Assembly: GCF_026213295.1 (NCBI RefSeq)
Contig: NC_079415.1
Location: 26,621,059-26,685,058, forward strand
Direction of reading: 5' to 3'
Source of the DNA: Gadus chalcogrammus
Lineage: Eukaryota; Chordata; Actinopteri; Gadiformes; Gadidae
Length of the DNA stretch: 64,000 nt
The notes under the pieces are model-generated. The model saw only the letters and a list, made by a program, of their open reading frames with translations, was not told where the DNA came from and did no database searches. Below, in pieces: positions 44,647 through 56,960 of this stretch (position 1 is the first letter of the stretch; every line of letters starts with the position of its first letter). The position numbers were made by a program, and so were the translations under genes.

Positions 44647-46671
44647 AGAGCCCATGCCATTAAAATCACATTTTTCCTGTTGTTTGTTAAATAACATAGG
44701 TCTGAATAAGTTTGTGAGCTGTGGTAAGTTTGAAATCTATGCAGTTTGTCTGCTGAATGCAATAGGCAATGAAAGGAAAAAGGCAGAAGAAATGAGCCGA
44801 TCTGGATAAGGTGACACTGTGACGTAGCGTTGTCAAACTATTATTCATGGCCCTGCCCACTTGGTTGGTTCGTAACCACCCACAAGAATTCTGAAGGAGT
44901 CGTGATTGAGCTTGTGCTAAATGCTAATACGTGTATGGTAGTTGCTTAGTTCGTAGTAACAGGCTAGTTACAGAATTTTGAATGCAATGGCAGAACGACA
45001 TCGAAGTACATGAACTGCGACATGCTGCCTGCCGCCGGTTGCCGCGGCGCGAGGCACCACCGCCGCGAAGCACCACCGCCCGGCAGCGGGCAGCCGGGCG
45101 GTGGTGCCTTGCGCCGGCAGCAGGCAGCCGGCAGCAGGCAGCAGGCAGCGCGCGGTTCTGTCTACTACAGATTGATGTGGAAGTGGAAGAACCAGAGACG
45201 TCGACGAAGTCCTTTGTGATTCATTATATCGTCTGGACGTGCACACAGCTTTTGGCCGTGATAATATTGTATTATTTGATATAGATATCTATGTATTATA
45301 TGATATTATTTAGATATAGAGCTCCAGGACTGTAACGCAAGTGTTGTACACTTCCTTGTTATTTTGATAACCGTTCTGCTGTTGGTGTGATGGCGCATAG
45401 CACGTCGGACTCTCGTCTCTGGTATTTCTACAACTAGACCCGTAGTGGGGAATATCTCAGCCATGGTTGAGAATGAATTGGGGGAAAGGAACTTTGGCTT
45501 TGACTCCCTGAAGTCATGAACCACGACATGGAGGAGAAAGGGATTGTTGACCGCGGTCGTCTCCCGCCGGAGTCTCGCTGCCTATGGACCACCGCCTCGG
45601 CTTCAGGATGCGGTGATTAGCGCTGACCGCTGCCGAGGTGGCGGGAAGCAGGGCTCAAGCGGGATACATTCGCGGCCAACAATCCCTTTCTCCTCCATGT
45701 CGTGGTTCATGTAGCCTACTTCAGGGAGTCAAAGCCAAAGTTCCTTTCCCCCAATTCATTCTCAACCATGGCTGAGATAACCCCCACTACGAGTCTCGTT
45801 GTAGAAATACCAGAGATGAGAGTCCGACGTGTTATGCCATAACACCAACAGCAGAACGGTTATCCAAATAACAAGGAAGTGTACAACACTTGCGTTACAG
45901 ACCTGGAGCTCTGCTCTATATCTAAATAATATCATATAATACATAGATATCTATATCAAATAATACATCACGGCCAAAAGCTGTGTGCGCGTCCAGACGA
46001 TATAATGAATCACAAAGGACTTCGTCGGGTTCTCCGACGTCTCTGGTTCTTCCACTTCCACATCAATCTGAAGTAGGCGCGGTCGTTTGAGATTCATAAT
46101 AACCTATCGTCTGGAGGCTCACACAGCTTTTGGCCGTGATAATATATATTATATATTATATGATATAGGTATCTATGTATAATATGGGTTTCTAAGAGCC
46201 ATTGCGATACATCCACCGTAAACAGAGCGCATGGTACCGTGGCTACAAGCTGCTCAGGGCCAGGTGATAATATTATATATTATATGATATAGATATCTAT
46301 GCATAATATGGGTTTCTACGAGCCATTGCGATACATCCACCGTAAACAGAGCGCATGGTACTGTCAGTGGCTACAAGCTGCTCAGGGCCACACCCCCACC
46401 CCCCTCCTTGACCTGCCTTGACACGCCCACCGTACACAGAGCGCATGGTAGTGGCTACAAGCTGCTCAGGGCCACACCCCCACCCCCCCTCCTTGACCTG
46501 CCTTGACACGCCCACCGAAACAGCGCGTTTGGGGGAAGCTCAATGTGCGACTGTTTCGGAGTGACTGTAACTCTGCACCACGGCTGAATTTCGGGGACGT
46601 CTTTGAATACTGTGTTTGTGGCCCACTAATACCTATATTAAAGCATCATAAAATAGAATGGCATGGGATCT
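44647..46671. mobile_element. TTAA foldback transposon (copy 3)
   Basis: TTAA at 44643-44646 and 46672-46675. The termini AGAGCCCATGCCATT and AATGGCATGGGATCT are imperfect inverses. The palindromic core runs about 45170-46075 around a 150-bp centre rich in GGCGG near 45540-45690. The left end shares little with copy 1, so this is a related subfamily. Right of the core are partial tandem repeats (46140-46500) with units of about 120 and 85 bp that contain AACAGAGCGCATGGTA and GCTACAAGCTGCTCAGGGCC. Confidence 0.8.
46200..46530. repeat. Tandem repeats inside the foldback
   Basis: Three to four partial units beginning near CATCCACCGTAAACAGAGCG (46213, 46335, 46430), present once in copy 1. This is a local expansion in copy 3. 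Confidence 0.75.
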
Positions 46672-47030
46672 TTAATGTTGGGCAACGTTTTTCAGTTTTG
46701 TGACATCATTGAATGATGATGTATGTGAGCCCTTTGCAATGATAAAAATACTGACCATTCATGTGGCTGTTTGAGCATGGAAAACATGAAATGAATGTAT
46801 GTTGGTTCAATTAACATACCGTACATAAGTTATGATTCTGGAAGATTGTTTAGGTAGTGGCCATCCCCAAAATGCACCAGAATACAGGAAATCATATCTA
46901 CCAAATTCAAAATTGTGTCGCTTCTCTCAGCTCACGTTTAGTTGAAGTGTGCAGTCATGTGGTCCTCTGCTGGTTATGATGAAAAATGTGGCCCTCTTTA
47001 TTATGAAAGTTGCCCATCCCTGGTCTATGT

Positions 47031-47486
47031 TATATGTCAAACAATAACTGAACGGGACAGCTACCGTTTACCCCAACGCTTGGGCTATCCCCGAACAAGA
47101 GAAAGAAGGACCAGAGCTCGCCAGGAACCCAGGTGAGTCACTATTCACGTGGCTGGAAGCTGGTTGCCTGCCAGCTGTGGTTTGCTACCATTTATGTGTC
47201 TCGACTCCTGCCTAGACAGAGAGCCGTTTTCAATACACAAGTGGGGTCGTGACACTTGGCTATTGATTCCTGCATCCAAAAAGACAACTCCATATTAAGT
47301 CTCCTTGTTGTTGTTATTGTTGTGTTCATTGTTTGTTGTCCCCGCTCCAGGGAATGGTGTTCATGGCTCATAAGAAGTAAGAGAACAGAAATGGCGTTAT
47401 AGTAGACAGTAAAAACACTAACATGTGAGTAAACGCTCTGGCGGTCATCCATGATTCATAGAACCGTAGTTACATTCGTAACTTTC
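47031..47486. other. Noncoding flank
   Basis: Continues the sequence interrupted at 38926. It contains a TTG-repeat patch (47305-47330). I see no domain or structured repeat. Confidence 0.4.
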
Positions 47487-47742
47487 GTTCTATTTCATCC
47501 CTACTGACCGGTGCTTAAAGTACTGGATGACCCATACCAAAAAGGTCACAAAGAATCCAACACCCACCTCACTTATTGGAGGTAGCCGAGCTTGGTAGTA
47601 GGACCACACCCATCGGATGGGGACTGGCGACGTTGACGCGGTAAAACCTCGTGAAGGTGCCCGGTGACATCCAAGATGCCGCGGCACAGATCGACTCTAG
47701 GGGTACACCTCCTAGTGCAGCCCACGATGTCGACACGCCCCC

Positions 47743-48940
47743 CTATGGCGGGGGGCGGTCACTGGCCACATAGGCATGTTTAATGGTGTCGACGACCCAG
47801 TGGGACAGCCTCTGTTTGGACAAGGCACAACCTCTGTTAGGGCCACTGTGACACACAAACAGTTGCTCAGACTGCCGTATACCGGTCGTAGCAGCCATGT
47901 AAGCCCTAACCCCCCGTACCGGGCACAGCATCTCGGACTCATTCCCCTCAGATGGGGAGTTAAAACGTGCAAGCTGGATAGGCTGGTTAAAATAGGTGCG
48001 TGAAAGCACCTTGGGCAGGAACACCACATTGAGCCATAAAACCACACCTGAGCCATCAGGGTTCCACCACAGGCATGTATCTGCCACGGATAGGGCGTGC
48101 AACTCCCCGACCCGCTTCGCAGTGGTAATGGCGAGCAGAAAAGCCACCTTCATGGACAGCCACTTCAACCCTATCTTGGTCAGCGGCTCAAAAGGAGGTT
48201 ATGACTTGGCCTCCAGCACCAGGGGCAGGTCCTGCTGGAGTCCTCAGAGTCCTAGGGGGACGCAGCTTCAGGGCCCCCCTAAGGAAGAGGAACACCAACC
48301 TGTGGCATCCCGCTGTGGCTCTGTCAACCATCTCATGCTGGGAAAAAAAGCAGCCACATAGACCCTCAAGGTGGAATGAGAGCGACCACCATCCAGGAGG
48401 GACTGCAGAAACTCCAGAACAGTTGCCACGGAGAGACGTACTGGGTCTACTGCCTTAACCCTACACCAGTCAGAGAACAACTTCCATTTGTTGGCATACT
48501 GTGCTCTGGTAGATGGTGCCCTGGCACTCAGAATAGTATTCCTGATGGTCGCAGTGCAAACATTCAGCAGTGAGTCGGGCCCTGCAGCGGCCAAGCCCAG
48601 AGCTGGAGGCGACGGGGATCTGGGTGCCAAATCTGACCCCCCAGCTTTCGAAAGAGGTCCTTCCTGCAGGGGAGGCGCCATGGAGAGCTGCAGCAGAGCC
48701 TGCGCAGCAGTGGAAAACAGTCTCCCTGGCCAGTAGGGGCCCACCAGAAGTAGCCTGTGGCCCCGCAGAAACACCCTCTGGAGTATGGGAAGAATCAGGG
48801 GGCAGTGGTGGGAAGGCATACAGAGGACTCTGTGGCCAGTCGTGAGCTAAAGCATCCCCTCCGAGGGTTAGAAAATAGAAAATATGCGACCTGAAAAGCA
48901 AACCGCGCCCCATCCCGAGAGGATGACAACCAGCTCCCGG
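47743..48940 (-). pseudogene. DIRS tyrosine recombinase, frameshifted, with upstream RNase H remnant
   Basis: Order on the - strand: an upstream piece SGWGAVCFSGRIFSIF (RNase H remnant, next to the hAT site) and the linker LILPILQRVFLRGHRLLLV typical of DIRS pol. Next is the recombinase N-terminal SAM-like domain (LSARAPSTRAQYANKWKLF, FLQSLLDGGRSHSTLRVYV) in 48268-48819. After a frame change the catalytic domain (AKRVGELHALSV with the first catalytic Arg; LSKQRLSHWVVDTIKHAY) is in 47743-48168. The C-terminal H-R and Tyr positions are not clearly intact. DIRS elements use this recombinase instead of a DDE integrase. Frameshifts and deletions make it inactive. Confidence 0.8.
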
Positions 48941-49836
48941 CCAGTGGCGATTCTGGGGGGTGGCCTGGGGTGGCCAGGGCCACCCCTGAAAGCTCATTGG
49001 CCACCCCTGTGGCCACCCCAGATCTGATAGGTAGTTGGTCAAGTTCGTCAACACAAGAAATAAGAGAAATGCTGTCAATCAATGATGACACCTGATCAAC
49101 TGATTTAGGGTCAGTTTTACATTTTTAACTAACACGGTAATGGTCGTGCTGAGGCTGTGAGAGCTGATTTCTGCTCGGCGGACATTTAGCTATGCAGGTC
49201 AGGTGACCCATGAGATGAGCGCGCTGCACATGCTGCTGGTCCGTGAAACAGGAGGACGACGACGGTCACAGTGACAACGTGAACAATATAAAACGTTAAA
49301 GACGCTGAAATCTGTCGTTGAGAGGAATGGTAATTTAATGTTTAGTTATATCGTATACATCATTTTGACACCTCCTTTCGTTTTGACATTTTAATGGAGT
49401 CAAAGGTGTTATTTAAGGGGTTCCAAGTTATATTTGGTCTGGTGGCATTGCATTGGACTTAAGTCTTGTCTTGTGGTCTTATGGCCTATGTGAAAGCATT
49501 TTGTAGCAGGAGAATGAGAAAAAGCAAGAACTAGCTACCTCTATTGCACTTTGTTACTATTATTAGAATCCTCTATTGTTCATGAGAGTTTGAAGGTTTA
49601 CATAACATTACTTTATAGTATGTACTTTGGAGTTAAGATTTGTTTGGTTTATGTTACAATTGTTTATGTATATTTATCAAGTTAATTTGTGATTCTAAGG
49701 CTTAACTGTTTGATTTAAATAAACTTCATAATTTATGCTGAATCAAAGCCAACGTTTATACCTTTATCAGGGCCCTGGACATGAATACTGTCTGGGTTGA
49801 AAACCCACTTTTTGCACATTTTCATACATCACAAGG

Positions 49837-50269
49837 CATCCTATAGGTATAGAATAACATTATTCAGTCATCGGGCCATCATCTGTGTCACCTGTATTGT
49901 TACCTATGTTTGCTTTACTAATTTAGGTGCCATCTTGTGGTTAAATAAAAACACACCAAAGCAAAGAACAAACCAAAAAAATCTAATTCCAGTATCTCCA
50001 ACAAATTATATCTAAGCTAAATAATAACATAAACTAAGCATGTAAAGAACAACAAATATTTCTGTTTTTTTCCTTACAAGCTTAATTTATCCTTTGCTTA
50101 CAGATACACTTTTTAATAAGGTCTATCTTAAAGCATTTTGGTTTGTTCTGTTGCCTGGATTGCTGTGTTTTATGTAACCACAAGATGGCGCCTCAATTAG
50201 TAAAGCAAACACAGGTAACAATACAGGTGACACAGATGATGAGCTGATTAATGTTATTATATAGGATGA
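49837..50269. repeat. MITE-like inverted repeat, arms of about 105 bp
   Basis: 49837-49950 and 50168-50269 are reverse complements at roughly 85-90% by eye, sharing ATCTGTGTCACCTGTATTGT and ACCACAAGATGG. The 217-bp centre is AT-rich. No target duplication was determined. Confidence 0.85.
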
Positions 50270-50469
50270 GTTAAGAGCAGTTGAATTTTGCTACTCTAAT
50301 TTAACTTGTGAAGAGATGAGGACTTTAATACACTATAAGGAAATGGCTCCTAGAAAATGTGTACCCTATTCTGAACATAATTACTGATTAAAAATAGACA
50401 TGTTAAAATAACCAGATATACTTGAGGACTGTGATAGGTGGTAATGTAATTTAAAAAATTACTTAAAAA

Positions 50470-50585
50470 AAAAAGGTCATTTTACCAGCATAGACACCTT
50501 TATTTGACAGTTATGAGACAGGAAATCATGGGAGAGAGAGGGGATGTGACATGCAGCAAAGGACCGGGATTCGAACCGCAGTTGG
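50470..50585 (-). mobile_element. tRNA-derived SINE fragment
   Basis: On the - strand GGTTCGAATCCC (50566-50577) is a perfect RNA polymerase III B box. It is followed by CTTTGCTGCATGTCACATCC, CCTCTCTCTCC, TTTCCTGTCTCATAACTGTC and AAATAAAGG, a tail common in teleost SINEs. The A-box end is lost. Confidence 0.75.
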
Positions 50586-50699
50586 CTGCGTACGTGTATG
50601 TATTAAACTTCGCTATGCCATGGCCACCCCACACTAGCTTTGTGTCCCATCTTGGCCACCCCAGTAAAAATGTCCTGGATACGCCACTGCTCCCGGCGG

Positions 50700-51662
50700 G
50701 ATGAAATGGTGCCCATCGGTACACCCACAGATATGTACAACCTCTTTCTCCATGGGGACAGAGAGAAAAGGCATTGCCGAGACACCCTGACCTTTTGGTG
50801 CCTGTGTCACTTGGGGTCCAAGTGGAGGCTGTCCAGCCACATCTGCATAGGGCGCAGAGACAGCAAGCCGAGAGGCACCACAGCTGAGGTGGCTGTCAGC
50901 TTGCCCAAGAGCTGAAAAAATGAATGGCACCATCCTGCCATACCCGAAGAGGGGGAGGCAGAGGAGGATGTCGGTTGCGCGTCGAGTCCAGGCAACTCTT
51001 CACAAAGTTTACCATCAGGCCAATCCGGGCCACGTGCAAGAGTAGCCGAGCCTTGTCCCGGGCCGCCTGCAATGAGGCATCACTCAGACTCTGCAGCGAC
51101 CGCTCAACCTTGGCCTGCTGCAGAGAGGTTGAAAGACCCAGCAACAGATGGGAAAGGGAGTTCCCAATACGACCCATGCGCGCCGCTGCGTCGTAGACTT
51201 TTGACAGGAGGTCGTCTGTGACCCTGCACTTTGGCCGCGGACACCTGGCATTTGGCCTCAGAGCCTCATCAGGGGCCCGAATTAGGGAGACGATGGCAGG
51301 CTCGACTGATGGCATGCGGCCCAGCCCAACCTGTGCCGCATTCTGCATGGCAGCCAAGGTCCGGGCATCCGACGTTGAGTGGAATAAGGCCCTAGTGTCC
51401 CTCAAGCAAGCACAAAGCTCCTTCAAGTCCCCCTTTGAAGGAGGGACGGAGAATGTGGCCGGGGCAGGGTTGCGCTGGCCTGGGCTGACTCCGTTTGCGC
51501 CGCATCGAACTGTAGGCAGGATGGCTGCCATGGAGGTGTCTGCTGTCCTCTGCAGAGAGCCTTGTGCAGAGCCTTGTGCTCGAGACCGAGGCAAGGAGGG
51601 CAACTGTCGTGGCCGTCCTCCGGCTCGAGAGGAGCCGCACAGGCGACACAGAAGTGGGACAT
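50700..51662 (-). pseudogene. DIRS gag fused to the C-terminal part of RT, frameshifted
   Basis: Likely start ATG at 51662: MSHFCVACAAPLEPEDG then DSCPPCLGLEH, a Cys/His cluster seen at the start of DIRS gag proteins. After a frame change the gag body (DARTLAAMQNAAQVGLG, LRPNARCPRPKCRVTDDLL) runs to RVWQDGAIHFFSSWAS. Without any RT palm motifs it passes to SAVVPLGLLSLRPMQMW and VGVPMGTISSRRE, which belong to the end of RT/start of RNase H in DIRS pol. So a deletion joined gag to the RT end. Confidence 0.7.
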
Positions 51663-52094
51663 TATGTAGGCAGCCACGGGCAGCGTAACTGGGAGCGGAA
51701 GCGAAAGCACTTCCATCGCCAGTAAATTGAATAACAGAAACTAATTAGCGTGATCGCTGCTACTAATTGTCAATCAAAAAAAGAGCCAAATGCTGTGTTA
51801 CCGGGAGCGGGAGCAAGAACACTGCCGTCACCAGAAAATTAAATCAATATTAATTAGCTTGAGCGTAAGCGCTGCTGCTAAAAAAGGGGGAAGCCAAACT
51901 AAAACGTTACTGGGAGCGGGAGCGAAAGCACCGCCTTCACCGGTAATTTGTAAGGAAAATAAATTGATGGTTAGAACAGAGCAAAGCTAACGGCTAACAC
52001 AACAAACAATAACAGAGCAAAGAGGCAAATGAGTGCTGGGAGCGGGAGCGAGCACACTGCCCTCACCAACAAATGTTGGCTACTCTTCTTATAG

Positions 52095-52101
52095 TTATTT
52101 T

Positions 52102-52138
<37 letters not shown>
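52095..52138. repeat. (TA)n microsatellite
   Basis: About 20 TA units near the 5' end of the DIRS element. Confidence 0.95.
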
Positions 52139-52139
<1 letters not shown>

Positions 52140-52448
52140 CTAGCCACAGCCTCTGGAGGACGGGTTACCCGCAGCTCCGACCTTGGTCACGAGGCTGCAC
52201 GTAGCCAGCTGTAAACAAATTTCCTTCCTTTCTCCAAACGAAGGTTCAACACAGTACCTGCGCAGCGAGAAGATGTAAAGACACAGATCCTCTGACGACA
52301 CCGGAAGATATAGCCTTCCCGGTGTCACTTCGTGGTCACAGGTGACTATGTTGGTATTAGGTACTCAAAATGTGCATGCGCGAGGTGGAGATATCCAGTG
52401 CTTTAAGCACCGCCTCTGGCGGTCAGTAGGGATGAAATAGAACTATTT

Positions 52449-52765
52449 CACGGCACTCAGTGTGTAGCCATCGGCCATTGATTTGGGCTTTGATTATAGA
52501 AAACCGGGTTGGAGAGAGTTAGTGTTAGGTTTGGTTATTTTGTTATTTTGTTGTTTCGTGTTGTTGTCTGTCTGTCTGTCTGTCTCTGCCTCATTGAAAA
52601 AGAGGGAGAGATATAGATATGTTTTTTGTCTACACAAAGACACATATACACAAACACATACACACACTCACTTTTTCTATTGACCCACAATTATAGTTAT
52701 TGAGTGTAAAAGTTGGAAATGTCTATTCATCATACCAAACCAAACACTATTTGCTCATATTTTAT
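52449..52765. repeat. Intronic segment duplicated from 33262-33640 (copy 2)
   Basis: Same order and orientation of shared blocks as copy 1, but no exon follows. The DIRS right end abuts its left edge. Confidence 0.85.
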
Positions 52766-53555
52766 ATTTGGCTTCTCATTATCATTCCCAATGACACAGA
52801 TGTGTCCATCAAGGAACTCACTTATTTCTTAGATCTCATTTTCCCATCTTTCAAGGTATACTACAGCTGCCTTATCTCTTTGCACTTGTCAATGAACAAA
52901 GAAAGATGCCTTTTAATAACAGCCATAATGGCCAAAATCATAGCATTTTTCCATCTGTCTTTATCTTTCAAACTATAGTAGTCACAAAAATTGGAGACCA
53001 AAAGAAAGATCTCTGACAAGGAGCAAAGGTTGAGACCAAACAGTTTTTGGGCTGAGCTAATGTGGAAACTTTACCACATGCAGCGACACCATGAATGCTG
53101 AAGTTCGGAACCCTTTATTAATTTTACATCAGAGCTCAATCTTATTAGGGATGAGTAATAATCATGGATTGGTGCCCTTGTATTGGTTGCTGTTGAATTC
53201 CAAAATGTAATTGAGCCATAATCAACGGCTATGTCCTTTGTATCCATGATTTTAGTTCAATCTATGATTTCAATTCAACGGAAAAAACAATATCATGGAT
53301 TTCACTAAATGTTAATCCATGAAAACAAAGATTCCATGCAGTTGTCCAGGCTTTGCGGTCCTTGCCATATATTGCGGTATATTAATCGAACCTCAATGAG
53401 ACACAGGTGTCATGTTTTAAGTGAATGGAATGTGGTTTATTTCCACCTTTCTTTGTTTACTGGCTTCTTTTTAAAGTCCTTCCGAAACCATCTCAATACT
53501 TGCTGGTTTTGGGGAGATTAAAGTGTGTGTGTGTGTAGTGTGATTGAGGGTGTTG

Positions 53556-53632
<77 letters not shown>

Positions 53633-54914
53633 CAACTTCAGATGTTAAAATTGAACATTGAACAATTATTGAAGTCCGATGCCAGTAATATTAACCTATT
53701 AACCTTTCATAATTTAAAATAATATATATGTTATTTATTTGTTATTATTATATATATGTGATCATTCAATAAAAAAAATCCACAAATATAATGGCTGGAT
53801 GCTAACCCATGGGGTCTAAGATAGACAACACCTAGAAGAATGTAGGTACAAGGCAAACTTTATCTTGAAACCAACACATTTTCTCAATCATAAAAAATAT
53901 CCAAAAACATGCATTTAACAGCGAGCTAGGGGCATTTATGCTAAAAAGCTTTTGATATAGAAAAATCTCAGTTGCATGAACTGACAACAAAACATGACAA
54001 ATATAACAAACAGACAAAATAAGTAAACTAGTATATATAGGGAGAGACTGATGAGGCAATGTGGTGCAGGCGGGGAGAGTCACAAGATCGCTCTGGTGAG
54101 GGGGGGTGAAGAGACTGCAAGCAGGATCTGTGAGGTCAGGGGCAACGTCTAAGGACCGGATCTGGTAGACAGGTGGAGAAGGAAATCAAAACAACATAAA
54201 TAGAGTTATGCTAGACACATGGGCTGTTGGTATGAATAGAAAGGGAGCTATCAGACCTCTTCGTAACAGATGGAAGTTCACTGATGGGACTTGTTTTGTC
54301 CATTTGTCTTAATGGTGTAAGTAGAAAGCATACATACTTTGTTCAAGTACTACAATCGTTGGTCTTGAGTATCTGCAGTATTTGCAGTGGAGTAATAGTT
54401 AATTAATAAAACTAAATAATAATTGCCTCATCCTGCAAATGGATTATCCTTACTGACCTCTTCTGTACTTCAAGCGCACATAAAATTCTTATGCATGCAA
54501 ATAACTGCCGATCACACTGAAAAGTTAAGGCACGTCAATGACAACTACAGCTATATTGAAAGCAGCACTATGATTTATTGCACCTCATACACCACTGGGA
54601 TAGATATATATGATGTTACTATGTCATCTAAAAACACATGCGAAGCATCCCTACTGCAGCTCTCTTAGAAGGGAAGAGATCTTGTTTATTTTGGCCACAT
54701 TAAAAGCAGGCCGTTTCACTTGGTTTTTCAGAAGAGGCAGCAGAGAGAGAGGTCATGTTTCCCGAAGCTCCGCTAGGCATTAGAAAACACTACTTAATTC
54801 ATCGTTCAGATCTACTTTATCTTATTTTATTTCATGATCATAATACCTAACAATATATAGTTTGTTTCCGTCGTCCTCCATCGCTCGATTCAACAATACA
54901 TTTTGGCACTTTTT
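52766..54914. other. Intron sequence with microsatellite, otherwise unique
   Basis: AT-rich. No coding similarity. A segment near 53810-54200 with TATATATAGGGAG could be an old LTR piece but has no partner. Confidence 0.4.
53560..53631. repeat. (GT)n microsatellite
   Basis: A pure GT run of over 30 units, preceded by a shorter one at 53524-53538. Confidence 0.98.
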
Positions 54915-54966
54915 ATGACTCCCGGATCAGACCGCAGAAAAAGCCTTGGACTTTCTTATCGCCAAC

Positions 54967-56187
54967 ATGCCTCTGTACTCGGATATCTCAGGCACGGAGA
55001 CTGGGAAATGCACAGACTGCACCAAACTGCAACAGACAGTGGCTTTATTTGAAACGAGACTAGCAGCATTAGAAAAATGCAAAGGACTCCTCCAGGATAC
55101 AGTGCCGATGGGTGAGTCTGCTGAGCTCACTCAGATACAGCAAGATGATCAAAGCTACACTGTATCCTTCCCGAAGCTGGACAAGAGAGAGACAGTTCCA
55201 GCTGCGTCTCACTGGCACAGAGTCGGCGCTTAGCCAAAACAACATACCAAAGTGAATCAACAAGTTCACTCAACGCCAAATGCTAAGATACCCAAAGCTA
55301 AAGTTACATGTATCAGCCGGATTAGCCCGTCACTGAAATTAACCCTGCCACTGAAGAACCGGTTCCTGCCACTTCAAGAGTCCACGAACGCGCCTGCCAC
55401 CCATGCACCCCTGAGCCCCGAGATGCGTCCGGACGGACAGTGCGGACAGAGACGGAACAAGAACCAGTCGCCATGGAGGCGAGCTGCGCATGCCTCGGCC
55501 ACCTGTGCACCCCTGACCCCTGAAATGTGTCCGGACAGACGGTACGGACAGAGATGGAACAACCAGTCGCCACGGAGGCGGGCTGCGCATGTGTCTGCCA
55601 CCGTCCAACCAGGGCCCATCTCAGAGAAAGCAGATGAACCAGACACTCTGATTATAGGAGACTCAACCATCAAGGATATAACCGGTAACAAGATCCAAAC
55701 ATGCAACTTCCCATATGGAATGGTTAGTGATATCAACCATAAACTAGCCAAAATCATATTGGAAAACCCCAAAATCTCACAGATTATTGTGCATGCAGGA
55801 TTTAATGATATTCAAAGAGAACAGTCAGAACTTCTGAAGAGGGATTACACTGATCTATTGGATACACTGGACAAAATACACATCAAGTCATTCATCAGTG
55901 GACCCATACCAGCAGTTGACAGGGGAATAAACAGATTCAGTCGTCTACTTGCACTGAATACATGGCTTTCCAGAGTCTGCAATGAAAGAGGAAGGGGCTT
56001 TATTGACAATTTCAACTTATTCTGGGGGCGCAAATATCTTTTCAGAGCAGATGGCCTACACCCAAACAGGTTAGGCTCAAAACTGTTGAGGGACAATCTT
56101 CTCTTCTCGTTTTCCCACACATCTCCATGGTCTGACGCACAGGCCACAGGCCATCTATGCTATCACCAAAGGACTATCGGCCCATAG
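54967..56187 (+). pseudogene. L2 ORF1 with SGNH esterase domain, one in-frame TAG
   Basis: From the ATG at 54967 (MPLYSDISGTETGKC) there is a CTDC pair followed by a short coiled coil (LQQTVALFETRLAALEKC). A TAG at 55231-55233 interrupts, and the same frame continues. From the ATG at 55252 (311 codons): a basic linker with duplicated CAPLTPEM-RR units, then an SGNH/GDSL hydrolase domain. The domain has block I IIGDST at residues 134-139, block III HAGFND at 181-186 and block V DGLHPN at 267-272 (catalytic Asp and His). ORF1 esterases are known in CR1/L2 clade LINEs and may act in RNP or lipid interactions. All three SGNH blocks are present here. Confidence 0.85.
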
Positions 56188-56960
56188 ATCTGCTGTGCCA
56201 GTGCATTGAGCAAGTGAAAGAATGGATGTGCCGAAATTTCCTTCAACTAAATGAGGACAAAACAGAGATAATTGTATTTGGTTCTAAAACGGAAAGGGTT
56301 AAAGTAACCCAACACCTTCACTCTCTGTCCCTGAAAACCTCAATCAAAGCCAGAAATCTAGGGGTCATCATGGATTCAGATTTACATTTCGACAGTTACA
56401 TCAAATCAGTTACAAAATCGGCATATTATCACCTTAAAAATGTAGCAAGACTTAGAGGGCTCATGTCCACCGAAGACTTACAAAAACTTGTACATGCCTT
56501 TATCACTAGTAAGCTTGATTACTGCAATGGTCTCCTTACAGGTCTCCCAAAAGAAACTCTGAGGAAGCTTCAGCTTGTTCAGAATGCTGCTGCTAGAGTT
56601 CTAACAAAGACCAAAAAATTTGATCATATTACACCAATTCTGAAATCGTTACATTGGCTTCCTGTAGGTCAGAGAATTGATTTTAAAATCATGTTGCTAA
56701 CCTATAAATCCCTACATGGTTTAGGCCCAAAATATTTAACTGATATGCTTCCACTACATCAGCCTTATAGACCACTAAGATCCTCTGAGACCAATCTGTT
56801 AATTATCCCCAGAGTAAACACAAAACATGGGAAAGCAGGATTAAGTTACTTTGCAACAAATAGCTGGAATAAACTCCCAGAGGATTTAAGACTTGCCCCA
56901 ACTCTGAGCACCTTTAAAACAAGACTGAAGACTTTTATGTTTGCTATAGCTTTCTGCTAA
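56157..56960 (+). pseudogene. L2 ORF2 C-terminal part
   Basis: 267 codons beginning LSPKDYRPIDLLCQCIEQV, the thumb-side sequence just after the YADD motif. It continues with NFLQLNEDKTEIIVFG, LGVIMDSDLHFD, KLQLVQNAAARVLT, HWLPVGQRIDFKI and the terminal FKTRLKTFMFAIAF. Open and well preserved, but without catalytic residues. It overlaps ORF1 in another frame at the deletion junction. Confidence 0.9.

Larger units (their letters stand above)
38927..47022. mobile_element. hAT element with exact 8-bp target duplication, carrying a Sushi-type retroelement and a foldback
   Basis: The ends CAGGGATTGGCAACT and AGTTGCCCATCCCTG are flanked by gtctatgt at 38919-38926 and 47023-47030. Removing the two nested insertions leaves about 670 bp without a transposase. 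Confidence 0.92.
48942..50689. mobile_element. hAT element in DIRS, exact 8-bp target duplication
   Basis: It begins CAGTGGCGATTCTGG and ends CTGGATACGCCACTG, with ctcccggc at 48934-48941 and 50690-50697. GGCCACCCC repeats lie near both ends. No transposase. It contains an inverted-repeat insert (49837-50269) and a SINE tail (about 50470-50585). Confidence 0.92.
47487..52443 (-). mobile_element. DIRS1-like tyrosine-recombinase retroelement, internally deleted
   Basis: Inverted 24-bp terminal segments lie at 47487-47510 and 52420-52443 (TTCTATTTCATCCCTACTGA inside each). The left terminus may extend to about 47463 (GTAGTTACATTCGTAAC). On the - strand it has gag, a short RT/RNase H remnant, then a tyrosine recombinase. 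The reverse-transcriptase active-site region and most of RNase H are missing, and no DAM-type methylase is seen. A hAT is inserted inside. Confidence 0.85.

Noticed and set aside
50566..50577. B-box-like sequence as a tRNA gene
   Set aside because: No A box, anticodon arm or acceptor stem. The tail matches a SINE.
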